Assembly (NCBI GenBank): GCA_903920405.1
Contig: CAIXMC010000145.1
Span: forward strand, 1 to 8,816
Length of the DNA: 8,816 bases
Source of the DNA: an uncultured beta proteobacterium
GTDB lineage: Bacteria; Pseudomonadota; Gammaproteobacteria; Burkholderiales; Burkholderiaceae_C
Direction: 5' to 3'
Made by a program: the position numbers and the translations under genes. Numbering within the stretch: the stretch's first letter is position 1; every line of letters begins with the position of its first letter. This document shows, piece by piece, positions 1 to 6,999 of this stretch. The notes under the pieces were generated by a model. That model worked only from the letters and a program-made list of their open reading frames with translations. It did no database searches and was not told the DNA's origin.

Positions 1-5
1 ACTGA

Positions 6-166
6 AGGATATGGTCAATAATCAGTTCCGCATTTGGCTCGTCAGATTTGGGCGCACTGCGTCGTTACAAATCGCTTATGTGGCTGAGCCACACCGCACG
101 ATTTGCGCCTAGCGTTGCATCCCAAACCAGACGGCCAAATGTGGAAGTTATTGTTGACCATATCCT
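6..166. repeat. MITE-like palindromic element, left copy
   Basis: This 161-bp element begins AGGATATGGTCAATAAT and ends with the reverse complement, ATATCCT. Its outer arms, about 46 nt each, pair with several mismatches. An inner pair (CAAATCG / CGATTTG) extends the stem, so the single strand can fold into one long hairpin. It matches the reverse complement of 8515-8674 with about a dozen differences by eye, mostly in the 5'-to-3' second half. There is no room for a transposase, so a non-autonomous element is the natural reading. The exact ends and target duplication are uncertain because both ends run into A/T-rich sequence related to the repeat. It ends 66 bp beyond the stop codon of the permease gene and could act as a transcription barrier there. 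The family is not recognised. Confidence 0.85.
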
Positions 167-167
167 A

Positions 168-205
168 AGCCACATCAGTGACTTGTAACGACGCAAATGA
201 TCCTG
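168..205. repeat. Degenerate fragment of the same palindromic element
   Basis: The 13-mer TTGTAACGACGCA at 183-195 is identical to the core of the right element, and its reverse complement lies inside the left element at about 59-71. The preceding bases (AGCCACATCAGTGAC) also align loosely with the right element's AGCCAATAAGCGAT. This suggests a decayed partial copy lying directly beside the intact left element, in the opposite orientation to it. The remaining bases to 232 show no gene and no clear terminator hairpin of their own. Confidence 0.5.
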
Positions 206-232
206 ACTTCATCAGTTGAACGCGCCAGAGAA

Positions 233-1441
233 TTACTCGTGCCTTAGCGCTTCAATGGGGTCCAGTCGGGCTGCACTGCGTGCCGGAAAATAGCCAAAGA
301 CCACGCCAATGCCTGCAGAAAAAATGAATGCAATTAAATTGACGCTGGGGCTAAAGACAAAAGGCACGCTCATAAAGTAGGCCAGCCCTACGGATGCACC
401 CAGCGCCAGCACCATGCCAATCAGGCCGCCAATGGCTGCAAGCACCACGGCTTCTATCAAAAACTGCAGCAAAACCGCACCTTCCATTGCGCCAATGGCT
501 AGGCGCAGGCCAATTTCTCGGGTACGTTCGGTCACACTGACTAGCATGATGTTCATGATGCCAATGCCACCCACCAGTAAACTGACCGCCGCTACTGCAC
601 CCAGGAGCGTGGTCATTACCTTGGTGGTGCTGGCAAAGGTGTCGCCCAATTGTTTGGTGTCAAGTACGTTGAAGTTGTCTTCATCGCCTTCAGCGAGCTT
701 GCGGCGCTCACGCAGCAATTGGATCAATGATGCTTTGACACGTTCGGGGTTGCTGCCGTCTTGCATGGATACCAGCAGAGTGTTGACACGGGTGTTGCCA
801 GTAACGCGCCTCTGTAGCGTGTACAAAGGCATTAGAACCAGGTCATCTTGGTCATTACCAAAAGCACCTTGCCCTTTGGAGGCCAACACACCAATGACTT
901 CGCAGGTAATTTGCTTGACGCGAATCAAAACCCCTACAGCAGGACGATTGGCAAACAGTTCGCGTTGCACGGTTTGACCTATCAGACATACGGACGCACC
1001 GGCGCGTTGTTCATCATTGGTAAATGACCGCCCGTCAGAGATAGTCCAGTTGCCGGTGATGAGCCAGTCGTTGCTGCTGCCCGTGATGCTGCTGTTCCAG
1101 TTGCGGCCATCAAGCACCACAGTGGCAGAGCTTCGGGCTTCAGCAGCTACTGCCAGCAAGCCGCTGACTTGGGAGGCAATCGCCCTGGCATCAGCTTCCT
1201 TGAACGCAGGCGCACCACCGCCGCCTCCACCTGGTCCCATACGCTGACCCGGGCGCACTTGCAGCAAATTAGTGCCTAAGCCAGCGATTTGATTTTGAAT
1301 CGCCAAAGTCGCCCCGTTGCCCACGGTGACCATGGTAATCACGGCGCTCACGCCAATCACAATGCCCAGTACAGTCAGAAATGAGCGAAGCAGGTTGCGT
1401 CGGATGGAGCGCAATGCTAATAAAAGGGTGCTTAGCCACAT
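233..1441 (-). CDS. MacB-type ABC transporter permease (stand-alone membrane subunit)
   Basis: This is the inner-membrane subunit of a MacAB-type tripartite efflux pump. In this family the protein transmits ATP-driven movement to the periplasm rather than forming a substrate channel through the membrane. The 402 residues show the expected plan. TM1 is at about 21-40, followed by a large periplasmic domain at about 45-275. TM2 to TM4 lie at about 278-300, 325-355 and 368-386. The TM2-TM3 loop holds the family motif TERTREIGLRLAIGA (about 304-318), and the C-terminus ends ARLDPIEALRHE. Canonical MacB is about 650 residues with a fused N-terminal ATPase; here the ATPase is the separate upstream gene. 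The ATG overlaps the ATPase stop by 1 nt (TGATG), which implies translational coupling. A run of six glycines (71-76) sits in the periplasmic domain. The substrate cannot be told from sequence. Confidence 0.93.
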   Translation of the reverse strand: MWLSTLLLALRSIRRNLLRSFLTVLGIVIGVSAVITMVTVGNGATLAIQNQIAGLGTNLLQVRPGQRMGPGGGGGGAPAFKEADARAIASQVSGLLAVAAEARSSATVVLDGRNWNSSITGSSNDWLITGNWTISDGRSFTNDEQRAGASVCLIGQTVQRELFANRPAVGVLIRVKQITCEVIGVLASKGQGAFGNDQDDLVLMPLYTLQRRVTGNTRVNTLLVSMQDGSNPERVKASLIQLLRERRKLAEGDEDNFNVLDTKQLGDTFASTTKVMTTLLGAVAAVSLLVGGIGIMNIMLVSVTERTREIGLRLAIGAMEGAVLLQFLIEAVVLAAIGGLIGMVLALGASVGLAYFMSVPFVFSPSVNLIAFIFSAGIGVVFGYFPARSAARLDPIEALRHE

Positions 1442-2172
1442 CAGGCAGCCTCCTTGACGGGGATTTGAAACGCGGTGGGATGGGCATTGCGTGCGTCGCT
1501 CGCCACCACACCATCGACAAAATGAACGATGCGTTTGGCATACTGTGCCATGTCACCCTCGTGCGTCACCATCAGCACGGTAATGCCATGATCTGCATTG
1601 AGATTCCAGAGAAGTTCCATGATTTCATGGCTGCGTTTAGTGTCCAGATTGCCTGTGGGTTCATCCGCCAATAACACCGTTGGCTCAGTCACAATGGCAC
1701 GCGCAATAGCCACGCGCTGCTGTTGCCCTCCTGACAGCTCTGCCGGGGTGTGATGTTCCCAGCCTGCCAACCCCACCGATGCCAAGGCTTTTTTGGCTGA
1801 AGCGTGGCGTTTTTTGGCAGGCTCGCCACGGTACAGCAACGGCAACTCAACATTTTCCTGGGCAGAGGTTCGCGCCAGCAAGTTAAAACCCTGAAACACA
1901 AATCCCAAGTAACGCCTGCGAAGCAGAGCGCGCTGGTCACGGGTCAAATTTTCAACATGCGTACCGTTAAACAGATAAGCTCCAGTGGTGGGACTGTCCA
2001 GGCAGCCCAGCATGTTCATAGCGGTCGATTTGCCCGAACCACTAGGCCCCATGATGGCTACAAAGTCGCCTGCGTCAATGCGCAAATCGACCCCTTTGAG
2101 CGCTTGCAAGGCCGTGGCACCTCGGCCATAGACCTTGGTCACGCCGGCCAGCTCAATCAGTGCCAAGCTCAT
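1441..2172 (-). CDS. MacB-type ABC transporter ATP-binding protein
   Basis: This 243-residue cytoplasmic ATPase drives the neighbouring permease. It belongs to the LolD/MacB/FtsE-like group. It is complete: Walker [10 protein letters not shown] (42-50), Q-loop glutamine (94, in VFQGFNLL), signature LSGGQQQR (146-153), Walker B VLLADE (166-171) followed by PTGNLD, and switch histidine 204 in VTHE. The PTGNLD sequence after Walker B and the overall length are typical of exporter-type ATPases of this group. Its ATG overlaps the stop codon of the upstream fusion-protein gene (ATGA, 4 nt). No Shine-Dalgarno sequence is visible just upstream, so it probably depends on coupled translation. The C-terminal 20 residues after the ABC fold are a short tail with no recognised motif. 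LolD is an alternative by sequence type alone, but the MacA-like and NodT-like partners point to efflux. Confidence 0.95.
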   Translation of the reverse strand: MSLALIELAGVTKVYGRGATALQALKGVDLRIDAGDFVAIMGPSGSGKSTAMNMLGCLDSPTTGAYLFNGTHVENLTRDQRALLRRRYLGFVFQGFNLLARTSAQENVELPLLYRGEPAKKRHASAKKALASVGLAGWEHHTPAELSGGQQQRVAIARAIVTEPTVLLADEPTGNLDTKRSHEIMELLWNLNADHGITVLMVTHEGDMAQYAKRIVHFVDGVVASDARNAHPTAFQIPVKEAA

Positions 2173-3491
2173 GGTTGGGTGCTGGTTGTGCCGCGCTGGT
2201 CGGTGATGACGGCCATGCCTTCCTTCAAGTCGCCACCGGTGATTTCGGTCATGCGTCCGTCGCTGATGCCAGGAGTGATGTTCACGGCGACCGGCGCACC
2301 ATCACGCAACACCCAGACCTGTTTGGCCATGCCATTGCCAGTGACCGTTTTGCGCGCACCGGTTCTAGGCATACGCGGCATCATGGTGCCCATGATGTTG
2401 CTACCCGATTTGGCGGATGTGGCATCTGCCTGGGTGGGTGAAAACCGCAAGGCAGTATTGGGGACCAGCAGCACATTTTGACGCTCCACGGCGGTGATGG
2501 TACAAGTGGCCGTCATGCCCGGACGAAGGCTGAGGTCTGTATTGGTGACATCCAACTGGGTGACGTAAGTGACCACGTTATCGGTGATGGTCGAGCCATA
2601 AGACACGCGGGTGATGGTGGCTGGAAAATGTCTCGAAGGAAAGGCGCTGACGGTAAAACCGGCTTTTTGCCCCACCCTGACGCGGCCAACATCGGCTTCA
2701 TCCACGTTCACGCGCAAAAGCAATTGAGACAGGTCTTCGGCGATGGAAAACAAAGTGACTGCCTGCAATGAAGCTGCCACGGCATTGCCGGGATCGACCG
2801 ATCGCGTCAGTACCACGCCATGGGTAGGCGATCGGATAAATGCTTTGGATAAATTGGTTTCATCGGTAGAAAGCGATGCGCGGGCAGACTCCAGATTGGC
2901 CTGTGCGCTGTCTTGGGCTGCAAGGGCACGCGCCAGACTTGCGCGAGCGCTGTCTAGTTCAGTGGCTGAAGGCACTTTACCAGCAGAGAGCCGCGCAACT
3001 TCTTGCAGCCGTGCCAAATTGGCCTGGGTTTCGGTGACGGTTGCACTGGCTTGCGCCAATTGTGCCTTGGCGGCGTTTAACGCTGCGCGAGATCGCGTGA
3101 CCTGGTCGGTTAGCTTGGCGGTGTCAAGTTCTACCAGTACCTGGCCTTTTTTCACGCGATCATTGACATCTACCAGCACGCGCAACACGGTGCCCGAGAG
3201 TTCACTGCCTATATTGACGGTGCGGGTGGGTTGCAATGTGCCGGTAGCCGTCACCATCAGCGTCAGGTTGCCTCGGGCGGCGGCCTCGGTCACAAAGCTG
3301 GGGGCTGTTGCGCGCTGCTGGCTTTGCTGCCAGACCCAATAGCCACCGATGCACAAAGCGAGGATGCCAAGTGTCAGCCACAAGGATAGGCGCTGCCACC
3401 ACGCGCGATGCGCTGGCTCTGCCAACAGGGTTTGCAGGTCATTGGCGTTGCCTATTGGCGCAGCCATCTTGGTATCGTGGGTATCGTCCAT
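2169..3491 (-). CDS. MacA-like periplasmic membrane fusion protein
   Basis: This adaptor joins the inner-membrane transporter to the outer-membrane channel. The 440 residues contain a cytoplasmic N-terminus of about 34 residues and one membrane anchor (about 35-54). The first half of a lipoyl domain (about 88-122) includes GSELSGTVLRVLVDVNDRVKKGQVLVELD. An alanine- and leucine-rich coiled-coil hairpin (about 125-215) leads to the second lipoyl half (about 220-250, SPTHGVVLTRSVDPGNAV). A beta-barrel domain (about 255-335) is followed by a C-terminal membrane-proximal domain. This order and length are those of the RND/MacA adaptor (HlyD-like) superfamily. A segment at about 350-390 looks inserted and holds a methionine cluster (M367, M370, M371, M374). 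It starts 5 nt after the outer-membrane gene ends and overlaps the ATPase gene by 4 nt. An ATG at residue 9 is a possible later start. Confidence 0.93.
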   Translation of the reverse strand: MDDTHDTKMAAPIGNANDLQTLLAEPAHRAWWQRLSLWLTLGILALCIGGYWVWQQSQQRATAPSFVTEAAARGNLTLMVTATGTLQPTRTVNIGSELSGTVLRVLVDVNDRVKKGQVLVELDTAKLTDQVTRSRAALNAAKAQLAQASATVTETQANLARLQEVARLSAGKVPSATELDSARASLARALAAQDSAQANLESARASLSTDETNLSKAFIRSPTHGVVLTRSVDPGNAVAASLQAVTLFSIAEDLSQLLLRVNVDEADVGRVRVGQKAGFTVSAFPSRHFPATITRVSYGSTITDNVVTYVTQLDVTNTDLSLRPGMTATCTITAVERQNVLLVPNTALRFSPTQADATSAKSGSNIMGTMMPRMPRTGARKTVTGNGMAKQVWVLRDGAPVAVNITPGISDGRMTEITGGDLKEGMAVITDQRGTTSTQP

Positions 3492-3496
3492 AAGGT

Positions 3497-4888
3497 TTAC
3501 CTGTTGATGGTGATGGGTAGCTCTTGCCAGCCACCGCCTAACGCTTTGATCAGACCCACATGGTCAGCACTTAAGTCTGCCTGCACGCTGGCCACACTAT
3601 TTTGGGCATCTTGCAAAGTGCGTTGGGTTTGCAAAACGGTCTGAAAATCTGTCAAGCCACTGGTGTAGCGGTGTTGCGCTAGCGTGGCTGCCTGCGTCGA
3701 TGCACTGGCAGATTGCACCCATTGCGCCAGGCGCAGGTGGTCGTGGTGCAGGGCAGTCAGAGCGTCTTCAACGTCTTTCAAAGCGACCAACACGGCGTTT
3801 TCATAAGCCAGTCTTGTTTGTTGCAGTGCTGCGTTTTGTGCGAGTACCTGGCTTTTGGTGGCACCGCCGTCAAACAAGGGAAACGACACACTGCCCAGCA
3901 AAGAGCTGGCCAAAGGAGCGCTGCCTACGCCTGACAGGGTCATGGCCGTCCAGGACAGAGTGCCGCCCAAATTGAAACCAGGCTTGGTCGCTGCCTCTGC
4001 TACGTGGCTGCGTTGCAAGGCGGCTTCTACGCGCTGCTGTGCTGCGCGAACATCGGGTCTTTGGCGCAAGGTGTCAGCCGGAATGTCAAAGTCTGTGACG
4101 TGGCTGGTTTGCGGTATGGCTTTTGTGTCGGACAAAACCTGATCCATCGCTTTGGGTTGCTGTGCGGTCAAAATGGCCAAACTGTGCCGTGTTTTGGCTA
4201 GGGCGCTTTGCAAGGCAGGTATCTGTGCAGCAGTTTGCGCTGTTGCGGCACGGGATTGCGCCAAATCCAGCTCACTTGACATGCCGGCTTGGGTTCGCCA
4301 ATTCGTCATGTCTTGCGTTTTTTGCTGGATGGATAAATTTTGCTGAGCAATAGACAGTTGGGTTTGCTGACTGCGCAGTTGAATGTAGGCCAGGGCAACC
4401 TCGCAAGTCACGCTTAACTGCACGTCTGCCAAACTGAATTGCACCGCTTTAGCATCGGCTTCGCTGGCGTTCAGTTGGCTGGCATTGGCGCCAAAAACAT
4501 CAAGCTCCCAGCGTGCGTCAAGCCCAGACTTGAAGGTACTCACAGCATTTGAAAATTCGCTCTGACTGCGCTGGGCTGTGCCAGAAAGAGTGAGGTTGAA
4601 GCGAGTGGCTGCCAGCGCCACATCACGCAAGGCGCGGGCTTGCTGCAAAGCAGATTGTGCGGTTTGAATGCTGGTATTGGCACGCAAGGCCTGGGCGATC
4701 AAATCGTTCAGCAAGATGTCATTGAAATCCTGCCACCAGGGTGTCTGGAGGTTTGACTCAACAGATACGGGTTCAGAACTGTCAACCTTTGGGGGGGTGA
4801 GAGCACAAGCCCCCAGCCATAAGGATGCGCACAATGCCAGGCCAGATGATCGACTGACGAGCTTGACAAAAGGTGGGATGAAGCGCAT
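3497..4888 (-). CDS. NodT/TolC-type outer-membrane efflux lipoprotein
   Basis: This is the outer-membrane channel of the pump, a trimeric beta-barrel with a long periplasmic alpha-helical tunnel in this family. The 463 residues begin with a lipoprotein signal: a hydrophobic stretch (about 15-27) and the lipobox LGAC, with cysteine 28 as the predicted lipidated residue. The early segment WWQDFNDILLNDLIAQALRANTSIQTA (about 51-77) is the usual NodT-family start of the mature domain. The second half repeats the fold, with LRQRPDVRAAQQRVEAA (about 274-290) and SFPLFDGG (335-342). Long glutamine- and alanine-rich helices fill the rest. It is the first gene of the efflux operon. The ATG at 4888 is preferred because it gives a correctly spaced signal peptide, although no good Shine-Dalgarno sequence precedes it. 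Confidence 0.93.
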   Translation of the reverse strand: MRFIPPFVKLVSRSSGLALCASLWLGACALTPPKVDSSEPVSVESNLQTPWWQDFNDILLNDLIAQALRANTSIQTAQSALQQARALRDVALAATRFNLTLSGTAQRSQSEFSNAVSTFKSGLDARWELDVFGANASQLNASEADAKAVQFSLADVQLSVTCEVALAYIQLRSQQTQLSIAQQNLSIQQKTQDMTNWRTQAGMSSELDLAQSRAATAQTAAQIPALQSALAKTRHSLAILTAQQPKAMDQVLSDTKAIPQTSHVTDFDIPADTLRQRPDVRAAQQRVEAALQRSHVAEAATKPGFNLGGTLSWTAMTLSGVGSAPLASSLLGSVSFPLFDGGATKSQVLAQNAALQQTRLAYENAVLVALKDVEDALTALHHDHLRLAQWVQSASASTQAATLAQHRYTSGLTDFQTVLQTQRTLQDAQNSVASVQADLSADHVGLIKALGGGWQELPITINR

Positions 4889-4935
4889 GGTGAAGGGGGT
4901 GAAATGACCTGTTGAATCAGCAGACGGATATTAAG

Positions 4936-4964
4936 GTATTAGTGGATGCAACGCACCAAGCCAA
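4936..4964 (-). promoter_or_regulatory. Possible sigma-70-like promoter for the efflux operon
   Basis: In the 109-bp gap between rlmB and the efflux operon, the minus strand carries TTGGCT, a 17-nt spacer and TAATAC. Each hexamer matches the consensus only partly (4/6 and 3/6). A nearby TAATAT is another -10 candidate but has no well-spaced -35. No operator palindrome and no strong terminator for rlmB are visible in the gap. The location is sensible, but the sequence evidence is weak. Confidence 0.22.
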
Positions 4965-4997
4965 GGCAAAGTGATTAGTGCAGTTTTGTAAATTTCT

Positions 4998-5771
4998 TCA
5001 TTTGAAATGTCGCTGGCGCACAGCCTCAAACAGGCAGATGCCACAAGCGACCGACACGTTCAGGCTTTCCAAAGCACCACGCATGGGAATTTTCATCAAG
5101 GCATCACAGGTTTGAGCAGTCAAGTGACGTAATCCATCGCCTTCAGCACCCATCACCAAAGCCACAGGCCCTGTCAAATCGATAGAGTACAAGGTGTTGG
5201 TGGCTGTTTCACTGGTGCCAATGATAAGGATGGATCGCTCTTTGAGTTCTTTGAGTGTGCGTGCGAGATTGGTGACCATTAAATAAGGCACAGTCTCTGC
5301 TGCACCACTGGCCACTTTGGCAACCGTGGCATTAATGCCAGCCGCGTGGTCTTTGGGGGCTATCACGGCGTGAACACCTGCGCCATCGGCCACACGTAAA
5401 CAGGCGCCTAAATTGTGGGGGTCTGTCACACCATCCAACACCAAAATCAAAGGCTGCACCTGTGATGCCACAGGCAAGTTGGCTTGACTGTCTTCGAGTT
5501 GTTCCAGCAGTTCATCCAGAGATGTGACGGGGGTAAGTGCATGAACACGAGCTGCGACACCCTGATGGCCGTGTCCACCGCACAGTTGAGCCAGACGTGC
5601 GCCATCAGCGTCTAGCAAACGCACCCCTGCCTCGCCAACCCGCGCCATAAACTGGCGCATACGCGCATCACGGCGCGATGGGTCAACGTAAACTTCGAGA
5701 ATCGATTGGGGCGCGGTTTTCAGACGCACCCCCACGGCATGAAAACCAAACAGAATTTTGGGATGAGCCAC
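4998..5771 (-). CDS. rlmB: 23S rRNA (guanosine-2'-O-)-methyltransferase RlmB
   Basis: This SpoU-family (SPOUT) enzyme uses S-adenosylmethionine to methylate the 2'-oxygen of a guanosine in 23S rRNA (G2251 in E. coli numbering). The 257 residues comprise an N-terminal RNA-substrate-binding domain (about 4-80) and a C-terminal knotted methyltransferase domain (about 105-255). All three SpoU motifs are present: DGVTDPHNLGACLR (113-126), VMGAEGDGLR (206-215) and SLNVSVACGICLFEAVRQR (236-254). By recalled alignment with E. coli RlmB, offset 12 residues, the key residues N120, R126, E210, S236 and N238 are all kept. The start codon is GTG, 13 nt after the flavodoxin-like gene, with only a weak ribosome-binding site, so the two genes are probably co-transcribed. 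In many bacteria rlmB follows rnr; that link is absent here. Confidence 0.95.
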   Translation of the reverse strand: MAHPKILFGFHAVGVRLKTAPQSILEVYVDPSRRDARMRQFMARVGEAGVRLLDADGARLAQLCGGHGHQGVAARVHALTPVTSLDELLEQLEDSQANLPVASQVQPLILVLDGVTDPHNLGACLRVADGAGVHAVIAPKDHAAGINATVAKVASGAAETVPYLMVTNLARTLKELKERSILIIGTSETATNTLYSIDLTGPVALVMGAEGDGLRHLTAQTCDALMKIPMRGALESLNVSVACGICLFEAVRQRHFK

Positions 5772-5784
5772 TGTAGATGCCGAT

Positions 5785-6345
5785 TTAAGCCTTGAATCTG
5801 GCTGTCATCTCTGCGACACGCACACCCAACAGTCGAGCGGTTTCCAGGTCGCCGGTCAACATTTCAGCAGGCGATGCATCTGATGGCGTTTGTGCCATGG
5901 CACCCGAGGATGATCCGACATAGTTGATGTCATTGCGCTGCGCTGCCTTGGCGTTGCTGGGCATTAACGCAGTACCCACCCAGATACCACCATGCTGCAT
6001 GGCCAGTGTGAAAAGGTAATGCAGTGTCGATAGTTTGTCACCATTCATGGTGGCGCTATTGGTAAAGCCTGCAAAAATTTTGTCTTTCCAGGCTTGACCA
6101 AACCAGGGCTTGCTGGAGGCATCGGCAAATTTCTTGAACTGCCAGCTTACCGACCCCATATAAGTTGGGCTGCCAAAGATAATGGCGTCAGCAGCACTGA
6201 GCTTGGCCCAGTCCTTTTCAGAAACGTTGCCCTCAGCGTCAATAGCGACGAGTTCGGCATCTGCACCAGCACCTTCAGCGACAGATTGCGCCATGCGCAG
6301 GGTGTGGCCGTAGCCAGAATGAAAAACAACAGCAATATGAGCCAT
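5785..6345 (-). CDS. Flavodoxin / WrbA-like FMN-dependent NAD(P)H oxidoreductase
   Basis: This is a soluble flavodoxin-fold protein of 186 residues, close in length to WrbA (about 198), which reduces quinones with NAD(P)H. Visible FMN-binding features are the phosphate loop HSGYGHT (9-15), the loop GSPTYMGSVSW (58-68) and the NSATMNGDK segment (96-104). The aromatic residues in these loops would stack on the isoalloxazine ring. The reading frame extends 15 residues upstream, but the ATG at 6345 is chosen. It has an excellent Shine-Dalgarno AAGGAG 8 nt away, and the upstream residues (MIVFVFFNLFQG...) come from a T-rich leader. It lies between hoxW (78 bp upstream) and rlmB (13 bp downstream). 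A link to hydrogen metabolism is only a guess from position. The general family is clear; true WrbA identity is not certain. Confidence 0.88.
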   Translation of the reverse strand: MAHIAVVFHSGYGHTLRMAQSVAEGAGADAELVAIDAEGNVSEKDWAKLSAADAIIFGSPTYMGSVSWQFKKFADASSKPWFGQAWKDKIFAGFTNSATMNGDKLSTLHYLFTLAMQHGGIWVGTALMPSNAKAAQRNDINYVGSSSGAMAQTPSDASPAEMLTGDLETARLLGVRVAEMTARFKA

Positions 6346-6353
6346 GATGAAAA

Positions 6354-6359
6354 CTCCTT
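6354..6359 (-). promoter_or_regulatory. Ribosome-binding site deciding the flavodoxin start
   Basis: The minus strand reads AAGGAG, then 8 nt, then ATG at 6345. This fixes the start 45 bp inside the longest open frame. The rest of the 78-bp gap up to hoxW is strongly T-rich on the minus strand. It shows no convincing promoter hexamer pair and only an A/T-only stem, so I call neither a promoter nor a terminator there. Confidence 0.8.
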
Positions 6360-6423
6360 GGAACAGGTTAAAAAAAACAAACACAATCAAAAAAATGGAT
6401 CAATTTTTACATGCAGCCTTGCC

Positions 6424-6921
6424 CTACTTGGTTGTTCGACAAGACTGCGCAACGACGCATTGAAACGCACTCGATTCCAGCAGTTGCCAAGCCCATTGCA
6501 GGGCGGCTTTAAGGTGTGCCTGTGCATTGACCCCAAGCGGCTGTCCTAATTCAAAGGTTTCGCCACGAATGGCCAGCAAGGTACATGGCGGCGGTGTCTG
6601 GCCGTTCAGGTGGTGATAAACCTGCATCAGCGCTTGTGGTGACATGGCGTGTGTGGTCACACAGACATCTAGCGCAGCTTGAAGTTGGGTCACTTCAAAG
6701 GGGGCAGTGGCTGTCAGACTGGCATCGATGAACAACACCTGTTGGCGACCTACCATGTCAAGAGCATGTTCCACCTGCAACTGATAGTCCTCCAAAAACT
6801 CGATTTGGGTTTGCCATTCCTTGGGCAGAAGGTCTGCCAAGGCTGCCACACACAAAGGCCCGAGCGCATCATCGCCACGGCTTGGATTGCCCCAGCCAAA
6901 AATCAGTATCGGTGCAGTCAC
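6424..6921 (-). CDS. hoxW: Hydrogenase maturation endopeptidase (HoxW type)
   Basis: This cytoplasmic protease of the HybD/HycI/HoxW family removes the C-terminal tail of the hydrogenase large subunit after nickel is inserted. The 165 residues show the family signature near the N-terminus, ILIFGWGNPSRGDDALGP (5-22). There is a central aspartate in FIDAS (D66) and a histidine in THAMSP (H91). By analogy with HybD, the nickel-probing ligands would be an acidic residue at 17/18, D66 and H91. The first position is Asp rather than Glu, which fits the GDDALGP form I recall from peptidases of NAD-reducing hydrogenases. It starts with GTG. An in-frame TGA lies a few codons upstream with no ATG between, and the ribosome-binding site is poor. 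It lies 67 bp downstream of hoxH, its expected substrate. Confidence 0.92.
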   Translation of the reverse strand: MTAPILIFGWGNPSRGDDALGPLCVAALADLLPKEWQTQIEFLEDYQLQVEHALDMVGRQQVLFIDASLTATAPFEVTQLQAALDVCVTTHAMSPQALMQVYHHLNGQTPPPCTLLAIRGETFELGQPLGVNAQAHLKAALQWAWQLLESSAFQCVVAQSCRTTK

Positions 6922-6937
6922 GCCTAGCGGCTCACAT

Positions 6938-6999
6938 CAGTCAAAAATGATATGCATTACATAGCATACTACGTATATCTGATAAGGGCTAGAGGCATA
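6938..6999. repeat. Probable degenerate Comamonadaceae-type dispersed repeat
   Basis: The sequence from TCAAAAATGATATGC to CTGATAAGGGCTAGAGGCAT resembles, from memory, the short palindromic repeat abundant in Comamonadaceae. Its usual form runs roughly from a TATCAAAAAAATAGCT end to a GCGCTAGAGGC end. Several positions have drifted and the expected stem is weak. It fills most of the 67-bp hoxH-hoxW gap and appears to supply the last hoxH codons and its TAG stop. Identification is by eye against remembered examples only. Confidence 0.4.

Noticed and set aside
414..977. 187-codon plus-strand open frame
   Set aside because: It is antisense to the permease gene, with no family resemblance.
1804..2481. 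225-codon plus-strand open frame
   Set aside because: It lies antisense across the confident ATPase and fusion-protein genes, has no recognisable domain, and its product looks like a shadow of their codon usage.
2743..3342. 199-codon plus-strand open frame
   Set aside because: It is fully antisense to the coiled-coil part of the fusion protein. The Ala/Ser/Arg-rich product mirrors the opposite strand's repetitive composition.
6346..6390. 15-residue N-terminal extension of the flavodoxin-like protein
   Set aside because: The ATG at 6345 has a strong, well-spaced Shine-Dalgarno. The extension is translated from a T-rich leader that includes that site.
6346..6423. Rho-independent terminator after hoxW
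   Set aside because: The T-rich tract is present, but the only stem available is a six-base A/T pairing with no GC, so it is not convincing.
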